A DNA stretch of 64,000 nucleotides from an uncultured Gemmiger sp. GTDB lineage: Bacteria > Bacillota > Clostridia > Oscillospirales > Ruminococcaceae. The notes below the pieces were generated by a model, which saw nothing but the letters and a program-made list of their open reading frames with translations, did not search any database and had not been told where the DNA came from. The DNA lies in NCBI GenBank assembly GCA_944382835.1, contig CALWNP010000007.1, positions 1-64,000 of the forward strand, in the 5' to 3' direction. Of the stretch, positions 1 to 7,545 are shown piece after piece. Position 1 is the stretch's first letter. Each line of letters begins with the position of its first letter. A program made the position numbers and the translations under genes.

Positions 1-4
1 CAAC

Positions 5-54
5 AAAAAAATGAGATAGGCAAACCCTTTCGGGAATGTCTATCTCATTTTTTT
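5..54 (-). terminator. Rho-independent terminator, probably bidirectional
   Basis: A perfect 15-bp inverted repeat (positions 5-19 against 40-54, AAAAAAATGAGATAG and its complement) encloses a 20-base loop. A-tracts on the left arm and T-tracts on the right arm allow it to work in both directions. It lies directly downstream of the leftward gene ending at 96. Confidence 0.8.
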
Positions 55-95
55 AGGCTATTTTGCAACAGCCCCTTGTTGGACGATTTTGTTTT

Positions 96-509
96 TCAGT
101 GTTCGCAGCTGCCGTTTCCGGTGCAACCCTGGTGGTCCTGGCCGCAGCTGTGCTCCCCACAGTGGTGGTCCTGGCCGTGGTGGTCACAGTGGACGTTGGG
201 ATCATAGCCCAGGTTGCCGTGCAGCAGCGCCAGCACCGCCTCGTCTGCCGTACCGGACACCCCGCCGTACAGCTTGATTCCGGCCTGGGCCAGGGCCATC
301 TGTGCCCCGCCGCCGATGCCGCCGCAGATCAGGGTATCCACCCCCAGCTGGGCCAGCAGCCCGGCCAGAGCCCCGTGTCCCTGGCCGTTGGTGTCCACCA
401 CCTGAGTGCGCAGGATCTGCCCATTTTCCACCTCGTACAGCTTGAACTGTGCCGTGTGACCAAAGTGGGGAAAGACCATTCCGTTTTCGTAAGTTACCGC
501 GATTTTCAT
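96..509 (-). CDS. NifX/NifB-type dinitrogenase iron-molybdenum cofactor domain protein with His/Cys-rich tail
   Basis: A 137-residue cytosolic protein. Residues 1-100 have the dinitrogenase FeMo-cofactor domain pattern (MKIAVTYENG start, a conserved HFGH at about 15-18, and a glycine-rich CGGIGGGAQ segment near 62-70). Members of this family bind metal-sulfur clusters or their precursors, and most in fermenting anaerobes are not tied to nitrogen fixation. The last 30 residues hold seven His and five Cys in HHC-type repeats, which looks like a metal-binding tail. It is a single gene with its own promoter and terminator, divergent from ruvX. There are no nif genes nearby, so a role in metal or Fe-S handling is inference. 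Confidence 0.85.
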   Translation of the reverse strand: MKIAVTYENGMVFPHFGHTAQFKLYEVENGQILRTQVVDTNGQGHGALAGLLAQLGVDTLICGGIGGGAQMALAQAGIKLYGGVSGTADEAVLALLHGNLGYDPNVHCDHHGQDHHCGEHSCGQDHQGCTGNGSCEH

Positions 510-543
510 GGCAAAAAGCCCCTTTTCTGTTCAGAATATCTCC

Positions 544-573
544 AGTATGCACCGGGGCGGGCCGCAAAGTCAA
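544..573 (-). promoter_or_regulatory. Putative promoter of the NifX-like gene
   Basis: Reading leftward, TTGACT (573-568) and CATACT (549-544) are separated by 18 bases. It lies back to back with the ruvX promoter, so the two genes form a divergent pair. Confidence 0.45.
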
Positions 574-587
574 GAGGTGTTTCGCTG

Positions 588-616
588 TTGCCCGGCAGCC
601 CAAACCGTGCTATAAT
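588..616 (+). promoter_or_regulatory. Promoter of ruvX
   Basis: TTGCCC (588-593) and a perfect TATAAT (611-616) are separated by 17 bases, about 30 bases upstream of the ruvX start. Confidence 0.75.
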
Positions 617-646
617 CAAACCATCAAACGGAAACTGAGGTATGGT

Positions 647-1111
647 ATGAAATGGATTGCCGTTGACTACGGGGATTCCCGCACCGGGCTTGCCGAATGC
701 GACCCCACCGAGGCCATTGTCTCCCCCGTCACCCCCCAGATTGAGGAAAAAAGCATGAACAAGGTGGCGGCCGCTGTGGCGGCTGTGGCCGCCGCCCACC
801 GCGCCGGCGGGGTGGTGCTGGGGCTGCCCCGCAACATGGACGGAACCGAGGGCAGCCGCGCCGCCAAAAGCCGCCGGTTCGGTCAGCGGCTGGCCGACGC
901 CTGCGGAATGCCGGTGGTGCTGTGGGACGAGCGCCGCACCACCGTGACTGCCGCCGCCATCCTGGCCGGCAACGATACCTTTGGGGCCAAACGCAAGGAG
1001 CGGCTGGATTCGGTTTCGGCCGCCGTTATTCTGGAGGCCTTTCTGAGCTGGCGCCGCCAGCACCCCGGCGAGGAACCCGCCGAACAGATTTTTCCCGCCG
1101 CCAACCAATAA
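647..1111 (+). CDS. ruvX: Holliday junction resolvase-like protein RuvX/YqgF
   Basis: A 154-residue RNase H-fold protein. Family members act as putative Holliday junction resolvases or in pre-16S rRNA 5'-end processing. Visible motifs are the N-terminal VDYGDSRTG with Asp7, the VLGLPRNMDG strand-turn, DERRTT in the second half and the C-terminal acidic motif LDSVSAAVIL. The start at 647 is preferred over in-frame upstream codons because it has a purine-rich site (CTGAGG) six bases before it and gives the family's normal length. It is followed after 14 bases by uppS. In many Firmicutes ruvX neighbours a DUF1292 gene, and one occurs here at 2874. Confidence 0.93.
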   Translation: MKWIAVDYGDSRTGLAECDPTEAIVSPVTPQIEEKSMNKVAAAVAAVAAAHRAGGVVLGLPRNMDGTEGSRAAKSRRFGQRLADACGMPVVLWDERRTTVTAAAILAGNDTFGAKRKERLDSVSAAVILEAFLSWRRQHPGEEPAEQIFPAANQ

Positions 1112-1125
1112 AGGAGTGTACCGCT

Positions 1126-1857
1126 ATGGCAAACGAACAGCTTTCCCGGATTCCCACCCATGCCGCCATCATTGTGGACGGCAACCGCCGCTGGGCCAAA
1201 AAGCGCCTGATGCCGGCCAGCTTCGGCCACAAGGCGGGGTTTGACCGCCTGAAGGAGATCACCCGCTACGCCGTGGGGGACTGCGGTGTCCATGTGCTGA
1301 GCCTGTATGTCTTTTCCACCGAGAACTTTGCCCGCGACGCCAAGGAAGTGGGCTATCTGATGGACCTGTTTGCCAACAACTTCCGCAGCATTGCCGACGA
1401 GATGAACGAGCGGGAGTGCCAGGTACTGTTCAGCGGCCGGCGCGAGGGGCTGCAGAAGCGGGTCTGTGACGCCATGGACTATATGATGGACCTGACCAAG
1501 AACAACAAAAAGGGCATCGTCAACTTCTGCCTGAACTACGGCAGCCACGCCGAGCTGACCGACGCCATGCGCGCCATCGCCACCGAGGTCCAGGCCGGCA
1601 CCCTCTCCCCCGCCGACATTGACGAGAAGACCATCGAGAGCCATCTGTACCGCCAGCTGCCGCCGGTGGACTTTCTGATCCGTACCAGCGGCGAGGAGCG
1701 GCTGTCCAACTTCCTGCTGTGGCAGTGCGCCTATGCCGAGTTCTACTTCACCCCGGTGCTCTTCCCCGATTTTGACAAGAAGTGCTTTGATGCGGCGCTG
1801 GCCGAATACGCCCGCCGGGACCGCCGTATGGGCGGCAATTCCAAGCAGCCCAAGTGA
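1126..1857 (+). CDS. uppS: Isoprenyl (undecaprenyl) diphosphate synthase, cis-prenyltransferase
   Basis: A 243-residue cis-prenyltransferase that condenses isopentenyl diphosphate onto farnesyl diphosphate to make the C55 carrier lipid for peptidoglycan. The catalytic motif reads IIVDGNRRWA with Asp18 (Val replaces the common Met before Asp). The substrate-binding RTSGEERLSNFLLWQ segment and a late AEFYF are both present. AGGAG stands ten bases upstream of the start. It is co-transcribed with ruvX (14-base gap) and followed by a strong terminator. The cdsA/dxr genes that usually flank uppS are not present, so the neighbourhood is atypical. Confidence 0.93.
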   Translation: MANEQLSRIPTHAAIIVDGNRRWAKKRLMPASFGHKAGFDRLKEITRYAVGDCGVHVLSLYVFSTENFARDAKEVGYLMDLFANNFRSIADEMNERECQVLFSGRREGLQKRVCDAMDYMMDLTKNNKKGIVNFCLNYGSHAELTDAMRAIATEVQAGTLSPADIDEKTIESHLYRQLPPVDFLIRTSGEERLSNFLLWQCAYAEFYFTPVLFPDFDKKCFDAALAEYARRDRRMGGNSKQPK

Positions 1858-1878
1858 TTTTCTGAGCAGATCATACAA

Positions 1879-1930
1879 AAAACATCCCGCAAGATTTGGC
1901 AGGCTGGCCAAGGGTCTTGCGGGATGTTTT
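1879..1930 (+). terminator. Terminator after uppS
   Basis: A perfect 16-bp stem (1879-1894 against 1915-1930, containing CATCCCGCAAGA) has A and T tracts at its ends. It sits between the convergent uppS and cyclophilin genes, so it can serve both. Confidence 0.85.
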
Positions 1931-1963
1931 GGTTTGTTTCTGCGTATACTGAGGGCAGACAGC

Positions 1964-2734
1964 TCACTCGGCGCTCTCGGCGGTGGCAAGCTCCTCCGCC
2001 GTGGGGCCGGGATAGTTGGCGATGGTCACCTTCTGGATGGTGATGGTGCTCTCCTCGGTGGGCTTCCAGGTATCGGTGCCGTCCTCGTTCTGCACCGTGT
2101 CCACACAGGCCATGGCGTCCACAATGTCCATGCCGGAATAGACCTGGCCGAAGACGGTGTCGGTGTTGTCCAGATAGGGCAGGCCGCCCGCCGCCTCATA
2201 GGCTGCCACCTGGCTTTCGGTGTAGCCGTTGGCGGTCAGCTCCTCCTGGGTGGATTTGTCCACGCTGTCGGGAAGGGCCTGCACAAAATAAAACTGGCTG
2301 TTGCCCCCGCTCTCGGCAAAGGCAGCGCAGAGGGCCCCGGCGTAGTGTTTGAGGTCCGCGCTGGCCTTCAGCGGGTAGGGATTGTTGCTCCAGATGGTGG
2401 ACCCGCCGGTCCCGGTGCCGGTGGCGTCGCCCCCCTGCACCGCAAAGCCGTACTGGCTGCGCCAGATCACGGTGCCGTCATAATAGCCGGTGCGGGCCAG
2501 CCCCACAAAGTTGTTCACCGCCATGGGGGCGTCATTGGGATAGAGCACCGCACGCACCTCCCCCAGGCTGGTGGTGAAGATGGCGATGAGGTCCCCATCG
2601 GCGGGGGCGGTAAACTGCCGCTCGGTGCTCTCCACCGTGGGACGCTGGGGCGCGGTTTTTCCGTTGCCCTCCGAGCAGGCGCACAGCAGGCAGCACAGCG
2701 CTGCCAGCCCAAAAGATACCAGACGTTTGATCAC
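1964..2734 (-). CDS. Cyclophilin-type peptidyl-prolyl cis-trans isomerase, lipoprotein
   Basis: A 256-residue lipid-anchored cyclophilin predicted to assist folding of exported proteins at the outer face of the membrane. Residues 1-20 are a signal peptide with lipobox LCAC (Cys20). The cyclophilin domain starts near residue 47 (IAIFTTSLGEVRAVLYP) and contains NNFVGLARTGYYDG, the FAVQGGD substrate loop, NSQFYFV and a VFGQV strand. The catalytic Arg region reads IWRSQYGF. A GTG start at 2734 is chosen because GGAGGGG lies six bases upstream; a TTG further up would destroy this site. It is a single gene, convergent with uppS. Confidence 0.9.
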   Translation of the reverse strand: MIKRLVSFGLAALCCLLCACSEGNGKTAPQRPTVESTERQFTAPADGDLIAIFTTSLGEVRAVLYPNDAPMAVNNFVGLARTGYYDGTVIWRSQYGFAVQGGDATGTGTGGSTIWSNNPYPLKASADLKHYAGALCAAFAESGGNSQFYFVQALPDSVDKSTQEELTANGYTESQVAAYEAAGGLPYLDNTDTVFGQVYSGMDIVDAMACVDTVQNEDGTDTWKPTEESTITIQKVTIANYPGPTAEELATAESAE

Positions 2735-2795
2735 CCTCGCCCCCTCCAAAAGCTAATTACAGTTATTATAGCATAAAATCCGTTTGCTGCATAGC

Positions 2796-2824
2796 TTGAC
2801 GCGGAAGGAAAAAACAAGTACACT
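2796..2824 (+). promoter_or_regulatory. Putative promoter of the DUF1292 gene
   Basis: TTGACG (2796-2801) and TACACT (2819-2824) are separated by 17 bases. An overlapping TATAGG at 2824 is an alternative -10. Confidence 0.45.
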
Positions 2825-2873
2825 ATAGGTACAGTAACGGGGCACCGCCCCGGTTTTTGACAGGAGAACAATT

Positions 2874-3203
2874 ATGGCAGATGAGCTGAACCCCGAAATG
2901 CTGGAAGAGGCCACGCCCGACCTGCTGACCCTGGAGGACGAGGACGGGCAGGAATGCACCTTTGAAGTCATCGACGTCACCGAGGTCAACGGTACCCGCT
3001 ATATGGCGGTCATCCCCTATCAGGAAGATCCCGCCAGCCTGCAGGAGGACGCGGAGCTGATCCTGATGCGGGTGGGCACCGATGCCGACGGCGAATACAT
3101 GGACATTGTGGACGATGATGAGGAACTGCTCACCATCGGCAAGGTGTTTGAGGAACGCCTGCGCGCGATGTTCGACATCGACGATTCCGAGCTGGAATCC
3201 TGA
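2874..3203 (+). CDS. DUF1292 domain protein
   Basis: A 109-residue, strongly acidic cytosolic protein of the DUF1292 family (YrzB-like in Bacillus), whose function is unknown. The domain reads LTLEDEDGQECTFEVID, then YMAVIPYQ, then ILMRVG and a YMDIVDDDEE turn. The start at 2874 has AGGAG eight bases before it. DUF1292 genes commonly sit next to ruvX in Firmicutes; here ruvX is 1.8 kb upstream with the cyclophilin gene inserted on the other strand. A 6S-like RNA follows. Confidence 0.88.
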   Translation: MADELNPEMLEEATPDLLTLEDEDGQECTFEVIDVTEVNGTRYMAVIPYQEDPASLQEDAELILMRVGTDADGEYMDIVDDDEELLTIGKVFEERLRAMFDIDDSELES

Positions 3204-3249
3204 GTCAGCACCCCTAGCACCCTGCGTGGTTCGATTTGTTGTAGCTTTA

Positions 3250-3255
3250 TATAAT
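3250..3255 (+). promoter_or_regulatory. -10 element of the 6S-like RNA
   Basis: A perfect TATAAT lies about seven bases before the expected 5' end of the RNA. The -35 region (about 3227-3232, TGGTTC) is weak. Confidence 0.5.
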
Positions 3256-3261
3256 CCTACT

Positions 3262-3419
3262 AATCAAATTTAGGGAGCCCGCCGTCGCCCGGTGGATCGC
3301 AGACCTCCCGGCCATCCCCTGCGGATGGTTGGATGAAGGGAGCGTGAACCCGGTCGCAGGGCACCCACCTGCCAAATGGGTAGGTTTTGATTGGCTACAG
3401 ACGGCCCCGCGGGGTTTTT
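3262..3419 (+). ncRNA. ssrS: Probable 6S RNA (regulator of RNA polymerase)
   Basis: 6S RNA mimics an open promoter and traps housekeeping RNA polymerase. The fold can be read by eye. A closing stem pairs GCCGTC (3281-3286) with GACGGC (3400-3405), then GCCC (3287-3290) pairs with GGGC (3359-3362). A terminal stem pairs CTCCC with GGGAG and is capped by CCATCC/GGATGG. A small hairpin, ACCTGCC against GGTAGGT (3367-3385), lies on the 3' side of the central bubble as in E. coli 6S. The 3' signature GGCTACAGACGGC resembles the conserved 6S 3' strand. TATAAT precedes it and CCCCGCGGGG plus five T's ends it. The exact ends are uncertain, and no other RNA family fits as well. Confidence 0.7.
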
Positions 3420-3503
3420 CACAGCATTCCATCCGGTCAGGTTCTGCCTGCCCGGATTTTGTTTTATCTCACAGCCAATCCCTTGGAAAGGAGGCGCGGC
3501 CGT

Positions 3504-4193
3504 ATGGCCGGTCGGATTTCAGCCGGGGAAAAGCTCCCCTTTTTCCGCTATGACACCCCGTACAGCGCCCAGAACCGTCTGCGGGATCTGCTGATCCAGC
3601 AGGCTCCCCTGGTGCTGGTCTTCATGAACAACTTCGGCCATCCCGTCACCCGGGTCTTTGCCCAGCGCTATGTCCGGACCTATGGTCAGCTGCAAAGCGG
3701 CGGCATGGCCATGGTGGTGCGTTCCCGCGCCGACAAGCTGGCTGGCAGTATCCGGGAGGATACTCTTCCCTTTCCTCTGATGTGCGATGCCGACGGGGTG
3801 CTGTACAAGCTGCTGGACATTCCGCTGCGCCCCAACGGCCTGACCAGTTACAGCCTGGAAGCCTGGCAGATCCTTTCCGAGGCAAAGCGCCGGGGGTATC
3901 GCCCCGCCAAGAACGCCATGGTCCAGCTTCCGCTGACCCTGGTGCTGGACGGGGACGGCACCGTGCTGTTCTGCCACTACGGCACCAGCCTGACCGATCT
4001 GCCCGCCAACTGCGGGATGATGCAGCAGCTGCTGGAGGATCTGGACCTCACCCCCGAAGACGACCGGGATGTGACCATCTATGCCGGATCGGATGGGGTC
4101 CCGTCCATCCCCTCCATCCGGGAATACGGCAGCCCGGAACTGGAAAAGACCGCCGTCCTCGGCCTCTTTGATGACGCGTACAGCGACGCCTGA
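3504..4193 (+). CDS. Peroxiredoxin-like (AhpC/TSA-type) protein lacking the active-site cysteines
   Basis: A 229-residue protein with a thioredoxin/peroxiredoxin-like layout: the hydrophobic strand APLVLVFMNNFGHPVTR near 40-56, a helix, and later strands QLPLTLVLDGDGTVLFCHYG. Relatives of the AhpC/TSA antioxidant type carry a redox GCPFCR-like motif at the first turn. Here the equivalent is GHPVTR, with no Cys, so classical peroxidase or disulfide chemistry is unlikely. The start at 3504 has AAAGGAGG nine bases upstream; in-frame codons further up would run into the 6S RNA. The family assignment rests on fold pattern only. It may be a binding or structural derivative. Confidence 0.6.
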   Translation: MAGRISAGEKLPFFRYDTPYSAQNRLRDLLIQQAPLVLVFMNNFGHPVTRVFAQRYVRTYGQLQSGGMAMVVRSRADKLAGSIREDTLPFPLMCDADGVLYKLLDIPLRPNGLTSYSLEAWQILSEAKRRGYRPAKNAMVQLPLTLVLDGDGTVLFCHYGTSLTDLPANCGMMQQLLEDLDLTPEDDRDVTIYAGSDGVPSIPSIREYGSPELEKTAVLGLFDDAYSDA

Positions 4194-4202
4194 TGTCAAA
4201 AA

Positions 4203-4239
4203 CACCTTTCCCGATTTCGTTTCGGGAAAGGTGCTTTTT
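4203..4239. terminator. Bidirectional terminator between convergent genes
   Basis: A 12-bp perfect stem (4203-4214 against 4222-4233, CACCTTTCCCGA) is followed by CTTTTT on the right and A's on the left. It separates the peroxiredoxin-like gene from the leftward transport operon. Confidence 0.8.
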
Positions 4240-5221
4240 ATTTTGGGGCGGCCGTGTGCCCCATCAGCCCCGCCGCCGCTGCACAGCTCACCGAAAGCCA
4301 GAGCAAATAGACCGCCAGGGTCCGGCGCAGGGCAAGGTCCCGGCCGGTGGGCGGCAGAGAAAACAGGGTTGCCGCCCCTTTCTCGGCCTGTTGGGCCAGG
4401 TTTGTCCAGAAGGAAAAATCGCTCCAGCGCGCCGGGATCAGCCATCCGGGCAGACTTTCCAACCCCAGAGGGAGAGCTATCGCCAGAACCAGAGCCAGAA
4501 CAAACAAAAGAGCCTCCCCATGGCGCCGGGTTGCCAACCACCGCAGCCCCAGAAAAGCCAGCCAGCAGCCCGGCAGCAGCAGCGGCAGCCAGCACCCCGC
4601 CGCGGTCAGCCAGCCAAGGATGGGGCCCGCCACCATGGAGGAAGGCTGGGGCAGGCCGGCACCACTGCGGTATTGGCTGGCTGCTTCGACGGGGTTGTCT
4701 GCGCTGACCCCGGTCAGTTCCAGGGCGGTAAAGTTCCCCTGACCCAGATAGATCAGACGAGTTTCATCCCCCCGGAATACCCCGCAGACGATATAGGTTT
4801 GTTGCTGCCAATAAAGGGAATTTCCCACCGCCCGGGTACTGCCCCAAAGTGCCTGGGCCAGCCCTTCTGACACGGCACAGGCGTTCTGATCCGCCGTTCC
4901 CGGTGCCGTCCCTGCCGAGTAGACCGCCGGCCAGCACCGGTCCGGCTGGCTGTCGCAGAAAACGGCCACCGCCTCCGCACTGCGCCCCGCTTCGGTCCGG
5001 GCCTGGCCCGGCTGCTCTCCCCAAAAGGAGACAGACAGTCCGTTTTCTGCGGCAGCGGTACGGGCCGCTTCCAGCTGGGCGGCTTCCAACGGCTGGGAAA
5101 ACCGCATGCCTACCCCCGCTGCACGGCGGCCAAGCTGCTGTGCCGTCCCGACCGTCTGCCACAGTGCCAGAGCCAGCACCAGCCACAGCCACCAGGTTTT
5201 TTTGATGCCATGCCTTCTCAT
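4238..5221 (-). CDS. MacB-like ABC transporter permease (periplasmic-core type)
   Basis: A 327-residue membrane protein. It has one N-terminal membrane segment (about 10-28), a large extracytoplasmic region (about 30-200) with the pattern of the MacB periplasmic-core domain, then three C-terminal membrane segments (about 205-235, 240-270 and 300-320). In MacB/FtsX-type transporters such a subunit works with a cytosolic ATPase and a membrane-fusion protein on outward or mechanical transport. It overlaps the upstream fusion-protein gene by ATGA, so the two are translationally coupled. No ATPase gene occurs in this operon, which is unusual. It is the last gene before the terminator. The family call is moderate because the sequence is divergent. 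Confidence 0.6.
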   Translation of the reverse strand: MRRHGIKKTWWLWLVLALALWQTVGTAQQLGRRAAGVGMRFSQPLEAAQLEAARTAAAENGLSVSFWGEQPGQARTEAGRSAEAVAVFCDSQPDRCWPAVYSAGTAPGTADQNACAVSEGLAQALWGSTRAVGNSLYWQQQTYIVCGVFRGDETRLIYLGQGNFTALELTGVSADNPVEAASQYRSGAGLPQPSSMVAGPILGWLTAAGCWLPLLLPGCWLAFLGLRWLATRRHGEALLFVLALVLAIALPLGLESLPGWLIPARWSDFSFWTNLAQQAEKGAATLFSLPPTGRDLALRRTLAVYLLWLSVSCAAAAGLMGHTAAPK

Positions 5222-6645
5222 TCCGTCACCCGGACCCGCGTCCCTGCCGACAGCGGCTTGTTGCTGCCGCTGACAACCTCATCCTGGGACTGGAGGGCGC
5301 CGCTGACCGCCACCACGCCGTCGCCGCTCTGTTCCAGGGTAACCCCCACCCGGACCAGGACATTCTGCAGTCCCAGCGGGGTGGACCGGCGTTCCAGCTT
5401 GTAGACAAAGCTTCCCTGTCCGTCCTGGTTGAGGGCGGTGGCCGGAAGGCAAAGGTCAAACTGCCCGGCGCTGAGGGTCAGGCTGACCGAGGCAGCCCCG
5501 GCTTTCCAGCCGCCTTCCGGCAGCCGCACCGTGGCAACCACCGTCCCATCCTCATCTTCCGCCGAAAGGGCATCGATGGATGTCTGCTGTTCCAGCTTGC
5601 CCTGGGTCACTGTGACGGCACTGCCCACCGTGGCCAGCGCCGCCTGCTCCTCGTCCAGCCGGAAGGTCAGGGTGGACCCGGCCGACGCCTGGGCCAGCAG
5701 CCCGCCCACCCGGGTACTGGCAGCGCCAGGGGTGAGGTCCATCCGGGTGACCGTGCCGCTGTAAGGAGCCGCATAGATTCCCTGGTTCTGCCGCAGGCTT
5801 TCCAGCGTTTCCAGGCGGGTTTGCTGCGCATCCATCTCCACCTTGGTCACCCCCGCCTGGGCGCGGTTGGACAAAGTCTGGTCCCGGGCGTCTTCCTCCT
5901 CCTGTTCCAGGCTGTGCAGGGCGCTGTTGCGGCTGTCCTCCACCCCCTGGGCCGCATCGTTGGCCGCCTGGGTGTTGTCTTCCGCCTGTTTTTGGGCGGC
6001 CTCCAGCGCCTCGGCTGCGGCGGAGAGATTCTGCTGTGCCGCTGCAATTTCCTCCTGTCGCTTGGCTTCGACAGCGCTCTCGGCGGTGGCGGGCTGTGCC
6101 AGCAAACCATTGAGGGCGCTCTCGGCGGCCTGGTAATTCTCTTTTGCCTTTGCCACCGCTTCCTCCCCCTCGGCATAGGTCTCGTGCACCTTGTCGTAGG
6201 CCCGGTCCAGCTGCTGCTGGGCCTGTTGGGCTGCAAAGGGATCGGCCTCCACCGCCTGGTTTTTCTGGGTATACTCCACCTGCATCTGGGTCAGTTCGGC
6301 CCGGGTCTGGGCGATGGCCCGGGCCAGGTCGGACAGATCCAGCCGGACCAGAGGATCGCCGGCCTCCACCCGCTCCCCTGCCTTGGCGCAGACCTCGCTG
6401 ACCAGCACCCCTTCGGGCAGCTCAAAGGGAAGGCCATCCGCCGCTGTCACCGTCCCCGAAACCGAGACGGTGGTCTGTACCGTGGCGGAATAAGGGCTGC
6501 TCACCGTGACCTGGGGCATGGCCGCACCCGCCGTGCCCCGTGCCACAAGCGTCAGCACCAGCATCGCCGCAAAAAGGCGCAGCACCCCTTTCAGACGGCC
6601 GGTGTCCTCCCGGCGCAGGGGCAGCTGCGGCTGAAAGTTGAACAT
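5218..6645 (-). CDS. Membrane-fusion (HlyD/MacA-like periplasmic adaptor) protein
   Basis: A 475-residue protein with one N-terminal membrane anchor (about 22-42). A lipoyl/barrel-sandwich half follows (about 50-120, with VRLDLSDLARAIA leading into the hairpin). A long Ala/Gln/Glu-rich coiled coil (about 120-290) is followed by the returning barrel half (GIYAAPYSGTVTRMDL) and a C-terminal beta domain. It should bridge the MacB-like permease to the outside. The start at 6645 is chosen for GGGAGGAATCTTC immediately upstream; the reading frame stays open further up but overlaps the permease gene. It overlaps the next gene by 4 bases. Confidence 0.85.
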   Translation of the reverse strand: MFNFQPQLPLRREDTGRLKGVLRLFAAMLVLTLVARGTAGAAMPQVTVSSPYSATVQTTVSVSGTVTAADGLPFELPEGVLVSEVCAKAGERVEAGDPLVRLDLSDLARAIAQTRAELTQMQVEYTQKNQAVEADPFAAQQAQQQLDRAYDKVHETYAEGEEAVAKAKENYQAAESALNGLLAQPATAESAVEAKRQEEIAAAQQNLSAAAEALEAAQKQAEDNTQAANDAAQGVEDSRNSALHSLEQEEEDARDQTLSNRAQAGVTKVEMDAQQTRLETLESLRQNQGIYAAPYSGTVTRMDLTPGAASTRVGGLLAQASAGSTLTFRLDEEQAALATVGSAVTVTQGKLEQQTSIDALSAEDEDGTVVATVRLPEGGWKAGAASVSLTLSAGQFDLCLPATALNQDGQGSFVYKLERRSTPLGLQNVLVRVGVTLEQSGDGVVAVSGALQSQDEVVSGSNKPLSAGTRVRVTE

Positions 6646-6677
6646 GAAGATTCCTCCCAATGGCAGGGATTGTCCTG

Positions 6678-7544
6678 CTATTCCTTGATGCCGCCCGCCT
6701 GGATGCCCAGTTCCAGATAGGGCTGGCCAAACCGAAAGATCAGGATGGCTGGAGCCAGCATAACCAGACTGGCCCCCATGGCCACCCCCAGGTTCTGGGT
6801 GGTGATGTCGGACAGATAGAGGGACAGCGGCCAGTACGCCTGATTTTTGAGAAAGGTCATGGGCTGTTCGATGGCGTTCCATCCCTCGAGAAAGCTCAGG
6901 ACCAGCGCCGAGAGCACACCGGGAATGCCCAGCGGCAGCCCTATGCGCCATAAGGTCCGGACCGGTCCCGCCCCATCGATGGCCGCCGCTTCCAGCAGCG
7001 GGCGGGGCACTGCGTCAAAGCCCCGGGTCATGATGAAGACCGGAAAGGCCGAAAAGACGCCGGGCAGAATCACCGCCCAGGGGGTGTCCAGCAGGTGCAG
7101 GGTATGTAAGACCAGATAGCTGGGCACCATGGTCACCTGAAAGGGCATCAGCATCAGCACCACATAGAGATGGAGCAGCACCCGGCGTCCCCGGAACCGC
7201 AGCCGGGACAGTGCCCAGGCAGCGGGGGCCGCCACCAGCAGCTGGCCGATCAGCTGGGGAAACACCTGCCCCACGCTGTTCCAGAACATGGCAAAGAACT
7301 GCGGGGTGTCCAGCAGCAGTTCCATCAATGGCTGCAGGGTGGGCCAGGAGGGCAGCAGATGCCAGCACACCATGCCCTCCGCCCTGCCCAGTGCCGGGCC
7401 GATGGTGGCCTCCAGTTCGTCCAGCGGCATCAGGGCACCGGTGCAGAGAAACCAGAGCGGCCACCACACCAGCAAGGCCAGGAGGAAGAGCACGCCCCCC
7501 ACCGCCAGCCGTTGCAGCCGCATCTTTTTTGCTGGCTGTCTCAT
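6678..7544 (-). CDS. Sugar-type ABC transporter permease (MalG family)
   Basis: A 288-residue inner-membrane permease with about six membrane helices. The cytoplasmic EAA loop reads EAAAIDGAGPVRTLWRIGLP, which docks the ATPase in carbohydrate importers of the CUT1 type. It forms a pair with the MalF-like permease just upstream (1-base gap). The operon carries a solute-binding lipoprotein but no ATPase. CUT1 importers in Firmicutes often share an MsmK/MalK-type ATPase encoded elsewhere, so that is the likely partner. The substrate is unknown. Confidence 0.88.
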   Translation of the reverse strand: MRQPAKKMRLQRLAVGGVLFLLALLVWWPLWFLCTGALMPLDELEATIGPALGRAEGMVCWHLLPSWPTLQPLMELLLDTPQFFAMFWNSVGQVFPQLIGQLLVAAPAAWALSRLRFRGRRVLLHLYVVLMLMPFQVTMVPSYLVLHTLHLLDTPWAVILPGVFSAFPVFIMTRGFDAVPRPLLEAAAIDGAGPVRTLWRIGLPLGIPGVLSALVLSFLEGWNAIEQPMTFLKNQAYWPLSLYLSDITTQNLGVAMGASLVMLAPAILIFRFGQPYLELGIQAGGIKE

Positions 7545-7545
7545 C

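Noticed and set aside
96..509. Nitrogen fixation role for the NifX/NifB-like protein
   Set aside because: There are no nif structural or NifB radical-SAM genes nearby, and this domain is common in non-fixing anaerobes.
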